This document shows, one piece after another, positions 1 to 7,146 of a DNA stretch of 27,349 nucleotides. The stretch covers positions 1 through 27,349 of IMG/VR virus record IMGVR_UViG_3300023170_002300. One strand, given 5' to 3'. Both the position numbers and the translations under genes were made by a program. This stretch comes from a virus. Each line of letters begins with the position of its first letter. Within the stretch, counting starts at the first letter, position 1. The notes beneath the pieces are model-generated. The model saw only the letters and a list, made by a program, of their open reading frames with translations. It was not told where the DNA came from and did not search any database.

Positions 1-1052
1 GATGAAGACAAAATGACTTCCATTGTGTTTACTTTATTTAAATAATTGTTATATATATTATACATGGATTTCAGTTGCCCGTCCCCTATTTGCATTTTAG
101 AAGCATGAAAACAACAAGGATATACGGCACCATCTGCATTTAAAAATATTTCATAAAAATTTTCTGTTTCTGATACACTGGCACAGTTTATATCTATATT
201 TAGATTATTATCCACTAGGTATTTTTCTATAAGTTCTAAATCGTATGGTCCTCCTCTAACATATTTGTAGTTTTCATCTATGTGTGGTTTATGGTTGTCA
301 TTCAATTTAGTATCGTCAATATCAAATGGTTTTATACTATATAATTTTTTATATAAATTATTCTCGTCTGGTATTCGGTCATATACAGGCATAGTATATG
401 TTTCATTTGTTTCTATGTTTTTGTTAAAACCAAATGCTTCTTTGCATCTAAATTCAAGATTAAAAGATTCGCATATTTTTTTAATCTCTGAAATCTGATG
501 CTTGTTGTGATCAAATAACAAAAACTCCCATGCACCTTTTGAACCTGCAGGATTATCTTCCATTACAGAAAAATATGATTGAAAATTTTTCCATAAATTT
601 GACCATCTTACATTTTTTCTATAGATATGATTTGTGTCTTCTAATCCATCTATGCTCCAAATGACTCCACCATTTTTTTCAAAAGTTTTGTTTTTGAATT
701 GCTTTCCTAATTTTTTCCAAAATTTTGTATTTCTTGCGCCACCATTTGTTCTTATGTCTATTTTTGTATCTGGATTACATGTAAATAAAAATTCAACTAT
801 TTCTACTAGTTCTTGTGCATTGCTGGGATCTCCCAGATTTCCACAAAAATTCCAATGTTTAATTTGACTACAAAATTTTTTTCCTATAAAATCTGTAAAA
901 TGTTTAATGCCAAGTTCTTTATTTTTTATAAAACTTTTTACTGGTCCTCCCATGGCAGATCTTGCACATGCAGGACATTCAGAATTACATCTATCTGTGA
1001 CTTCTACATGAACAGCATTTATGGGTTTATTATACATACATATACTTATCAT
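1..1052 (-). CDS. Radical SAM enzyme with SPASM-like C-terminal region (3' end beyond window)
   Basis: Reading the minus strand from the ATG at 1052-1050 gives an open frame of 350 codons that leaves the window without a stop, so the 3' end is missing. The N-terminus carries the radical SAM CX3CX2C motif (residues 22-29, Cys22/Cys26/Cys29, in VTDRCNSECPACAR), which binds the 4Fe-4S cluster that cleaves S-adenosylmethionine. Further in are NFCGNLGDP and DIRTNGG, typical TIM-barrel strand segments. Near the end, Cys290 and GAVYPCCF (Cys313, Cys314) resemble the auxiliary-cluster SPASM/Twitch region of peptide- or sugar-modifying radical SAM enzymes. It is divergent from the PLP-enzyme gene with a 39-nt gap, and it is the only clear minus-strand gene. 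The substrate cannot be read from sequence. The enzyme class is confident; the pathway is inferred from the neighbouring island. Confidence 0.9.
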   Translation of the reverse strand, partial: MISICMYNKPINAVHVEVTDRCNSECPACARSAMGGPVKSFIKNKELGIKHFTDFIGKKFCSQIKHWNFCGNLGDPSNAQELVEIVEFLFTCNPDTKIDIRTNGGARNTKFWKKLGKQFKNKTFEKNGGVIWSIDGLEDTNHIYRKNVRWSNLWKNFQSYFSVMEDNPAGSKGAWEFLLFDHNKHQISEIKKICESFNLEFRCKEAFGFNKNIETNETYTMPVYDRIPDENNLYKKLYSIKPFDIDDTKLNDNHKPHIDENYKYVRGGPYDLELIEKYLVDNNLNIDINCASVSETENFYEIFLNADGAVYPCCFHASKMQIGDGQLKSMYNIYNNYLNKVNTMEVILSS

Positions 1053-1078
1053 AAAAAAATTAAAGCATAATTTAACTC

Positions 1079-1086
1079 GATAAATA
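1079..1086 (+). promoter_or_regulatory. Late promoter octamer GATAAATA, leaderless geometry
   Basis: Matches the T4-type late promoter octamer (TATAAATA) at seven of eight positions. It is followed by exactly 5 nt and then the ATG at 1092. In T4 late promoters transcription starts about six bases after the last A, so the mRNA is predicted to begin at the start codon. No Shine-Dalgarno sequence is present. Confidence 0.7.
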
Positions 1087-1091
1087 CTGGC

Positions 1092-1964
1092 ATGCCGGCA
1101 GTAAGAGGTGCAAGACCCATAAGAAATAGTGAAGTATTAAATTTTCATAATAATTTAAACATCACACAGACTCCCAGTTTGGATGAATATTCCAATATCT
1201 GGAGAGAATGGCTTAATTTTAGCGAACACAATTCTTTAAAAGGACTTGATAATTTTGAATTTGCAGACTATACTCAGGGCACTAGCCAAACATTTGATAA
1301 TTTTATTTTAAAACATTGCCATAACAGACAAATATTAGTTTTAGAAGGTGACTTCCAGTATCATGCCTGTTTGGGCAAACATGTAGATTTTAAATATGTT
1401 ACATACCCTTTTCACCTAGAAGCAGATATTCAAGGACGTGATTTACATGCATTATTAATAAGTGCACCATTTAGTGACTATGGCAGTATGTTACCTGATT
1501 TTGAATACTTAATGAATGTTTGCGAAGAATATGAAATACCTGTATGTTTGGATTTGGCTTATTGGGGTATATCAAAACATATACATATAGATTTAGAACA
1601 ATTTCCGGCTATAAAAGAAGTCACATGCAGTTTAAGTAAACCCTTTTTTACATTGGAAAATCACAGAGTAGGTGTAAGATTTACAAGAGAATATGTTGAT
1701 GATGGTGTCAGTATGCTAAATGAAGTAAAAATGGCAAACAATTACAGCATGGCACTGGGTATAGAATATATGAAAAACTTTTCACCAGACTATAATTGGC
1801 AAAAATATAGATTTCAGTATGAGGAAATATGCCATGAACAGGATTTAGTTTGGACTGATTCTGTGATATTTGGATTGGGTGACGAAGAACGACATAAAGA
1901 TTTTAATAGAGGAATAACAAACAATTACAGAGTCTGTATAAGTGAATGGCTAGGCGATTGTTAA
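1092..1964 (+). CDS. Fold-type-I PLP-dependent aminotransferase-like protein (short form)
   Basis: The 290-aa product resembles the class I/II (aspartate aminotransferase) superfamily. It has the strand-loop VCLDLAYWG with Asp154 and Tyr157, which in this fold contact the PLP ring nitrogen and hydroxyl. It then has CSLSKPFF with Lys183 as the expected Schiff-base lysine, followed by ENHRVGVRF, like the usual R.G element. Family members are usually about 400 aa; this protein lacks much of the N-terminal domain and probably part of the C-terminal one. It could therefore be a minimal aminotransferase, a decarboxylase/lyase variant or a PLP-binding relic. It starts the rightward metabolic run, directly at a late-promoter octamer with no ribosome binding site, and is followed by the amidinotransferase. 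That order suggests it supplies or processes the amine acceptor, which is an inference. Confidence 0.72.
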   Translation: MPAVRGARPIRNSEVLNFHNNLNITQTPSLDEYSNIWREWLNFSEHNSLKGLDNFEFADYTQGTSQTFDNFILKHCHNRQILVLEGDFQYHACLGKHVDFKYVTYPFHLEADIQGRDLHALLISAPFSDYGSMLPDFEYLMNVCEEYEIPVCLDLAYWGISKHIHIDLEQFPAIKEVTCSLSKPFFTLENHRVGVRFTREYVDDGVSMLNEVKMANNYSMALGIEYMKNFSPDYNWQKYRFQYEEICHEQDLVWTDSVIFGLGDEERHKDFNRGITNNYRVCISEWLGDC

Positions 1965-1971
1965 ATAAATA
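1964..1971 (+). promoter_or_regulatory. Late promoter-like octamer AATAAATA before the amidinotransferase
   Basis: AATAAATA overlaps the last base of the preceding TAA stop. The predicted start near 1977 would give a short leader containing the AAAGGAG ribosome binding site (about 1977-1982) before the ATG at 1992. The match is good but the leading base is variable. Confidence 0.5.
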
Positions 1972-1991
1972 CAATAAAGGAGACACACAAA

Positions 1992-3053
1992 ATGATAGTA
2001 AACTCACACAATGATTGGGATCCATTAGAAGAAATAATAGTAGGACATGCCCATCATAGTCGTATAGCAACTGATATTTCAGCAAGAAGTTTCAGTTACG
2101 CACCTTACCCTGAAGAACAGATCAAACCATTAGAAGGAGTTTATCCTCAATGGGTTATAGATGAAGCAAACGAAGATGCAGACGGTTTAGCAGACACACT
2201 TACAAAAATGGGCGTAAAAGTTCACAGACCTAAAATTGTGGATTGGGAAAATCTAAATTATGATATTGGTAAAGGCTGGAACACAAAAGGCTGGTACAGT
2301 TGGTGTCCACGTGATTTAATACTACCTTTGGGTGATATGCTAATTGAAACACCTACTCCTGTAAGAGCAAGATATTTTGAAACAAAACATTTATATGAAG
2401 ACATAATGTACGAAGCATTTGAAGATGGTGCATTATGGTTACAAGCACCTAAACCAAACTTACATGATGACATGTATCAGTTTGACAATTTAGACATTGC
2501 CACCCTATTAGATCATGAGATATGTTTTGATGCTCCTAATATTGTGAGAGTAGGAAAAGATTTATTATATCAAGTTAGTAATAGTGGTAACATGAAAGGC
2601 TTCAAATGGTTAAAACGATTATTAGAGCCAATGGGTTACAAAATGCATTATAGCGAACTTTATAGTTTTGCACATTTTGACAGCACTATTGTTCCACTAA
2701 GACCTGGATTAGTGTTATTAAACAGCTCAAGAGTAACACCAGACAACTGTCCTGAAATGTTTAAAAAATGGGATAAAATTTGGTTTGATGATTGTGTAGT
2801 ACAGGGAAGTAAATTAGCAGACGAAGGCTACATTGCTCCATGTTCTCCATACATTGGCATGAATATACTGAGTGTGGATGAGAATACTATTATCTGTGAT
2901 TCAGCACAAGAGCCACTGATGCGTGAATTAGACAAGTGGGGCATTAACAGTGTACCTGTACAGTTTAGGCACTCTATGACGCTCTCTGGCGGTATACACT
3001 GTGCTACTTTAGACTTAAGACGTAGAGGAACTTTAGAGAGTTATTGTGATTAG
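1992..3053 (+). CDS. Glycine amidinotransferase-like enzyme
   Basis: The 353-aa protein aligns along its length with arginine:glycine amidinotransferase (AGAT/GATM) and related StrB1-type amidinotransferases, which move an amidino group from arginine to an amine. The N-terminus has the family start (DPLEEIIVGHA). The catalytic residues are all visible: Asp180 (EICFDAPNIVRVGKD), His228 and Asp230 (SFAHFDSTI) and the nucleophile Cys337 in GGIHCATLDLRRRGTLESY, which closely matches the C-terminal signature of animal GATM. Length fits a bacterial member of the family. A clear AAAGGAG ribosome binding site sets the start, and the end overlaps the next gene by 8 nt, so they are co-translated. The acceptor could be glycine or another amine, or a sugar-linked amine as in guanidino-sugar pathways; sequence alone does not decide. 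Confidence 0.92.
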   Translation: MIVNSHNDWDPLEEIIVGHAHHSRIATDISARSFSYAPYPEEQIKPLEGVYPQWVIDEANEDADGLADTLTKMGVKVHRPKIVDWENLNYDIGKGWNTKGWYSWCPRDLILPLGDMLIETPTPVRARYFETKHLYEDIMYEAFEDGALWLQAPKPNLHDDMYQFDNLDIATLLDHEICFDAPNIVRVGKDLLYQVSNSGNMKGFKWLKRLLEPMGYKMHYSELYSFAHFDSTIVPLRPGLVLLNSSRVTPDNCPEMFKKWDKIWFDDCVVQGSKLADEGYIAPCSPYIGMNILSVDENTIICDSAQEPLMRELDKWGINSVPVQFRHSMTLSGGIHCATLDLRRRGTLESYCD

Positions 3054-3534
3054 TTACGGACATATAGACATTGACGTATCGTTAGACATGTTGGATGCTA
3101 TAGAATATACTGAATATTTTCAGTGTTATCAACAATATGAAGCATTGGAAAAATATTACACTAAACATAACAGTAGTATATGGCAGATGTTTGAAGAGTC
3201 ACCTCAATGGGTACATGATTTAGCAAATAAAATCCCGCAGGGTTTTGATCATCATGTTGTTAGCACAATAAAAATACCTCCAGGACAGACTATTCCTCAT
3301 CATGTTGATAAACATTTTAAATTAAAACAAGAACATGGAGAGGGAGAGGGATATCGTTATTTGATATTTTTAGATGATTGGAAACGAGGACACTATTATG
3401 AAATACATGATAAACCTTACACACAATGGCGTAAAGGTGACTATGTGAAATTTGGTAGTGATGATTGGCATATTGCAGGTAATATGGGAGATGAGCCTTT
3501 TTATTCTGCACAAGTTACGGTGTTGTATAAGTGA
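3046..3534 (+). CDS. 2-oxoglutarate/Fe(II) oxygenase-like protein, first tandem copy
   Basis: The 162-aa protein starts with GTG inside the last codons of the amidinotransferase gene. It has the double-stranded beta-helix pattern of aspartyl/asparaginyl hydroxylase-like dioxygenases: an HXD motif (His86, Asp88 in PHHVDKH) and a distal His142 in DDWHIAGN after KGDYVKF. Together these form the expected Fe(II)-binding facial triad. The arginine that normally binds 2-oxoglutarate near the C-terminus is not visible (PFYSAQVTV is found instead of an R-containing strand). The cosubstrate may therefore be bound differently, or the reaction may not use 2-oxoglutarate. It is clearly paralogous to the next gene, and the stop overlaps the next GTG by 4 nt (GTGA). 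Confidence 0.75.
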   Translation: MISYGHIDIDVSLDMLDAIEYTEYFQCYQQYEALEKYYTKHNSSIWQMFEESPQWVHDLANKIPQGFDHHVVSTIKIPPGQTIPHHVDKHFKLKQEHGEGEGYRYLIFLDDWKRGHYYEIHDKPYTQWRKGDYVKFGSDDWHIAGNMGDEPFYSAQVTVLYK

Positions 3535-4070
3535 TTAAAGGGCACGTAGATTTATCCTGGTTAGATGAAAGAGAATTATATCTAACTAAATTTGTAGAAG
3601 AAACTAATAGTATTTGGTCAGGTGGTTATTGGAAAGACAACAATTTGCCAGTACCAGATTATCCCCAAGATGGACCTATTGTTTTACAAACATATGATGA
3701 CTATGCTCCAGCATGGGCTCATAAAATAAAAGAACAATTTAGTTTTATTGAACATGCTATGGTTACAGTGAATTGTATTAAACCAGGCAGATTTATAGGA
3801 CCACACACAGATAAGTTTTTTAGGTTATTTGATTTAGCCAAATTAAATAAATGGGATATAGAAAATAAAACTCCGGTAAGAGTGAATGTTTTCCTGCAGG
3901 ATAAAATTATGGGACATTTTTTAGAAATAGAGAAACAATCATTTCCAGAATATATCAAAGGTGATTACGCCTATATTTTAAAAGATCAAGTACATTGTGT
4001 TAGTAATATAAGCAACACAAACAGATATACTTTGCAAGTTACAGGATTTGCAAAAACAGAGGAATTATAA
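3531..4070 (+). CDS. 2-oxoglutarate/Fe(II) oxygenase-like protein, second tandem copy
   Basis: The 179-aa protein uses a GTG start overlapping the previous stop. It shares the whole layout of the previous gene: GHVDLSW near the start, PAWAHKIKE against PQWVHDLAN, an HXD iron motif (His92, Asp94 in GPHTDKFFRL), KGDYAYIL, distal His155 (DQVHCVSN) and a final beta strand. Unlike its partner it keeps an arginine at the expected 2-oxoglutarate position (Arg165 in NTNRYTLQV). It is therefore the better candidate for a true hydroxylase, acting on a small molecule or on a protein side chain. The 3' end overlaps the epimerase start by one base (TAATG). Function beyond the fold class is unknown. Confidence 0.78.
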   Translation: MIKGHVDLSWLDERELYLTKFVEETNSIWSGGYWKDNNLPVPDYPQDGPIVLQTYDDYAPAWAHKIKEQFSFIEHAMVTVNCIKPGRFIGPHTDKFFRLFDLAKLNKWDIENKTPVRVNVFLQDKIMGHFLEIEKQSFPEYIKGDYAYILKDQVHCVSNISNTNRYTLQVTGFAKTEEL

Positions 4071-5026
4071 TGAAAATATTTTTAACAGGTGCAGATGGAT
4101 TTATAGGCCAACACATGGTGGAAAGGCTCAAAGATAAACATGAGTTAGAATTTTTGAAAGAAGATTTAAGAGATCATGAAGCAGTAAGTAAACAGGTTTT
4201 GGATTTTGATCCTGAAATTATTGTACATTTGGCGGCAAGAACAGAAGTACAAGACAGTTTTTATGAGCAAATACCTTTTAGTGAAATTAACTATGTGGGT
4301 ACAGTAAACTTGATTGAAACTGCGGCACAACTTAAAAATTTTAAAAACTTTGTGTTTGCCAGTACTATGGAAGTATATGGTTGGCAACCTATAAGCGATA
4401 TTATTAAAGATGGTAAAGAGGAAGGTGTTATTGCATTTAATGAAACAACTCCTCCAAACCCAAATGCTCCTTACGCCGTTGCAAAATATGGCTGTGAAAA
4501 ATATTTAGAATATGCCCATAGAAGTTATGGATTACCTTTTACTGCTATAAGACAAACAAATGCATATGGTAGAAAAGACAACAATTTTTTTGTAACAGAA
4601 CAAATCATTTATCAAATGCTCACCAACGAAAAAGAAATTAATCTGGGATATGGTGAACCTTATCGTAACTTCATCTATATTGACGATTTACTAGATGCTT
4701 GGGAAACAGTTATTGTAAATCCAGATAAATGTGCTGGAGAAATATTTTGTATAGGTCCTGATAATGCAATTAAAATTAAAGACTATGTAAAAGTAATAGC
4801 AAATAAAATAGGCTGGGATGGTAAAGTTAATTGGGACACAAAACCTCCAAGACCAGGCGAAATATATTTGTTGAATAGTACAAATCACAAAATTACTAGT
4901 AGACTAGGCTGGTTCCCTAAAGTGGAACTAAGTGATGGTTTAGACAGAACAATAGCAATATGGAAAAATATTGTTGACAATAACTTACCCTTTAATCTAG
5001 ATAGAAAGTTCAGTAAAGGTAAGTAG
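4070..5026 (+). CDS. NAD-dependent epimerase/dehydratase (extended SDR)
   Basis: The 318-aa protein is a full-length extended short-chain dehydrogenase of the nucleotide-sugar epimerase/dehydratase type. It has the GXXGXXG dinucleotide-binding loop (Gly7, Gly10, Gly13 in TGADGFIGQH), an LAARTEV segment after beta-4, the active-site region FASTMEVYG and the catalytic YXXXK (Tyr135, Lys139 in PYAVAKYG). The downstream RQTNAYGRKD and RNFIYIDDLLDAW segments are typical of sugar-nucleotide members. It likely acts on a UDP-, GDP- or dTDP-sugar, but the exact reaction (4-epimerase, 4,6-dehydratase or other) is not resolved. The start overlaps the previous stop by one base and it lies 5 nt before the B12-radical SAM gene. 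This ties the amidinotransferase and oxygenases to possible sugar chemistry. Confidence 0.9.
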   Translation: MKIFLTGADGFIGQHMVERLKDKHELEFLKEDLRDHEAVSKQVLDFDPEIIVHLAARTEVQDSFYEQIPFSEINYVGTVNLIETAAQLKNFKNFVFASTMEVYGWQPISDIIKDGKEEGVIAFNETTPPNPNAPYAVAKYGCEKYLEYAHRSYGLPFTAIRQTNAYGRKDNNFFVTEQIIYQMLTNEKEINLGYGEPYRNFIYIDDLLDAWETVIVNPDKCAGEIFCIGPDNAIKIKDYVKVIANKIGWDGKVNWDTKPPRPGEIYLLNSTNHKITSRLGWFPKVELSDGLDRTIAIWKNIVDNNLPFNLDRKFSKGK

Positions 5027-5031
5027 TATGT

Positions 5032-6888
5032 ATGTACTCAGTATCTTTAATACAGCCTAATTTTCAAACAGGCCCGCATCATTTAAATAGTTACTATTTG
5101 CCTTATAGTGTAGGTTCGTTATGGTCTTACATAATACAGAACAGTGATATAAAACAAAACTTTTCTATCAGTAATATCATCTTTAGAAGAGACACAATAG
5201 ATGAATTAATAAAATCACACAAAGATACTGATATTGTTTTAATTAGTTTATATATTTGGAATAGAAATTATTGTTTTAAACTCGCACAAAGATTAAAAGA
5301 GTCATATCCTAACATAAAAATTATAATGGGAGGTCCAGAACTTCCTTGGAGACAGGAAAACTTTTTTGAACAATATCCATTTGTTGATAGCATAGTAATA
5401 GGCGAGGGCGAAAAAGCAGTAGAACATCTTTTGTTACAATTTTTACAAAATAAAAAATTAGATAAAATAAATCAATTTGAAAGAATGAAAGAACTTGATT
5501 TACCGAGTCCATACCTAAATGGAATGTTTGATAATTTATTAAAAAAACATCCTGATATAGAATGGGTACCAACCATAGAAACAGATAGAGGTTGTCCATA
5601 TAGTTGTACATTTTGTGATTGGGGTAGTGCAACGGCAAGTAAAATGTATAAGTTTTATTTTGAAAGAATAAATGCTGAACTAGATTGGATTTCAAAAAAT
5701 AAATTGCCATATCTTTCACTAACATCAAGTAACTTTGGTATTTTTAAAGAACGTGATTTAAAGATTGCAGAAAAGATAGTAGAACAAAATAAATTAACTG
5801 GTTGTCCAAATGGACTTAGTGTAAGTTATGCCAAAAATAGCAATGACACGGTTGTGGAAATAGTTAAGTTATTTACAGACGCACAAATACAAACTGGCGT
5901 AACATTAAGTTTACAAACAACCAGCGATCATGTTTTAGAAAATATTAAACGTAAAAACATGAAAATAAATTCCATAACGGAAGTTACAGAATTAGCAAAT
6001 AAAAATCATTTACCTGTATTAACAGAATTAATTTTAGGTATGCCAGGTGAAACAAGTGAATCCTGGCGGAATACCTTAGAGCAGGTAATTCAAAATAATA
6101 TTTTAAATTTAGATGTTTATTTTTTACAGTTACTAATAAACTCCCCAATGTATGTAAAACAAATTGCGGATTATAATTTAAAAACGTTTGAAGCATTTGA
6201 TTTCTTTTATGGTGTACATACAGGAGATTTCTTAGATGATAAACAAAATGGTATTGCTGAATCTATAGAAGTAATTCAATCCACAAATACATTTGACCGA
6301 GAACAATTAATAGACGAAAGTATATTTACTTGGTTTGTTTTAGGATTTCATATGTATGGAATATCTAATATTATTTCTAAATACTTGTTTGAAGAATTTG
6401 ATTATACTTATATGGAATTTTATAATTCTCTGTATAAAGTTTTATTAAGAGAAGACAAATATTTTCCAAAATGGGTTGATCAAATTAAACAGGGTTTGTA
6501 CAGATGGCAAGACAAAGGCTATATGGATGCTGATATAGGCGGACTCAGTATCCAAGGTTGGCAGTATTTCCATTCCCTTATGCCTATTATTCAAAACAAC
6601 AACTTGGTTGATCATTATGTTGATTTTGTTGCAGAGCAATTTACCAGCAAAATTGACGAAAAAACATTAAATGACTATAAAAACCTATCGAAAAATCAGA
6701 TAAAACAGTTTAATAGATATATAACTACTGAAAAAGTACTAGAATTAGAGTCTGGTAATTTTGGTGAAACTGTTTTAGTAGAGGATAGGTTTAATCATTA
6801 TCCTAAAAACTTAACAGAACATTTGGAATTTTTATTCTTTGGCAGGCGTAGAAGTTGGCATATGAATAAAATAGTTGACAAAAGATAA
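5032..6888 (+). CDS. B12-binding domain radical SAM enzyme
   Basis: The 618-aa protein has two recognisable parts. Residues about 1-135 resemble a cobalamin-binding Rossmann domain (LYIWNRNY, IKIIMGGPE, VDSIVIGEGE). A radical SAM barrel follows with CX3CX2C at Cys188/Cys192/Cys195 (DRGCPYSCTFCDWG) and a later LILGMPGETSESW segment. The roughly 200-residue C-terminal extension is unassigned and contains an aromatic-rich stretch. Family relatives carry out methylations, ring contractions or rearrangements on unactivated carbons during natural-product, lipid and cofactor synthesis. The gene ends the metabolic run; 32 non-coding bases follow. No ribosome binding site is obvious, and the start is an ATG 5 nt after the previous stop. 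The substrate is unknown. Confidence 0.88.
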   Translation: MYSVSLIQPNFQTGPHHLNSYYLPYSVGSLWSYIIQNSDIKQNFSISNIIFRRDTIDELIKSHKDTDIVLISLYIWNRNYCFKLAQRLKESYPNIKIIMGGPELPWRQENFFEQYPFVDSIVIGEGEKAVEHLLLQFLQNKKLDKINQFERMKELDLPSPYLNGMFDNLLKKHPDIEWVPTIETDRGCPYSCTFCDWGSATASKMYKFYFERINAELDWISKNKLPYLSLTSSNFGIFKERDLKIAEKIVEQNKLTGCPNGLSVSYAKNSNDTVVEIVKLFTDAQIQTGVTLSLQTTSDHVLENIKRKNMKINSITEVTELANKNHLPVLTELILGMPGETSESWRNTLEQVIQNNILNLDVYFLQLLINSPMYVKQIADYNLKTFEAFDFFYGVHTGDFLDDKQNGIAESIEVIQSTNTFDREQLIDESIFTWFVLGFHMYGISNIISKYLFEEFDYTYMEFYNSLYKVLLREDKYFPKWVDQIKQGLYRWQDKGYMDADIGGLSIQGWQYFHSLMPIIQNNNLVDHYVDFVAEQFTSKIDEKTLNDYKNLSKNQIKQFNRYITTEKVLELESGNFGETVLVEDRFNHYPKNLTEHLEFLFFGRRRSWHMNKIVDKR

Positions 6889-6920
6889 TTTTTTGTTAGA
6901 ATAAAATTTTTAGGAATCAT

Positions 6921-7145
6921 ATGGAAATTTATTTAATAGCATTCATTTTTATTCTAGCAAACACATATTTTTCTTTTAAAGCAGGTGAGCAGTCAGGTAG
7001 ATTTGAGGGTATGTTAAGTATTACTCAGTTTTACAAAGACAAAAATGTTTTAAAAGATAAAAAGAAAATATTAGGGTTTAAAAACTGGCCCTTACCAATT
7101 CAAGTTTTGTATGGTAATCCAGATCCTAAACTTTTCAAGGACTAG
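6921..7145 (+). CDS. Small single-pass membrane protein, unknown function
   Basis: The 74-aa protein begins with a hydrophobic segment (about residues 3-18, IYLIAFIFILANTYFSF) that fits one membrane helix. A GEQSGRFEG stretch and a basic cytoplasm-like tail follow. An AGGA ribosome binding site lies 5 nt before the ATG. It ends one base before the next start codon. I recognise the general type (short membrane ORFs between modules of marine T4-like phages) but no function. Confidence 0.6.
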   Translation: MEIYLIAFIFILANTYFSFKAGEQSGRFEGMLSITQFYKDKNVLKDKKKILGFKNWPLPIQVLYGNPDPKLFKD

Positions 7146-7146
7146 A

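Noticed and set aside
280-1070. Three overlapping + strand ORFs (280-498, 634-867, 813-1070)
   Set aside because: They are antisense to a continuous 350-codon minus-strand radical SAM frame with clear CX3CX2C and SPASM-like motifs. They have no motifs or ribosome binding sites.
5321-5728. 135-aa minus-strand ORF
   Set aside because: It lies antisense within the B12-radical SAM gene, over its CX3CX2C region. The composition is hydrophobic as expected for an antisense shadow of AT-rich coding DNA.
4070-6888. DNA hypermodification pathway
   Set aside because: Radical SAM and PLP enzymes occur in such pathways, but no hydroxymethylpyrimidine synthase, 5-hmdU kinase or glycosyl/PPlase set is visible, so this remains less likely than sugar or metabolite chemistry.
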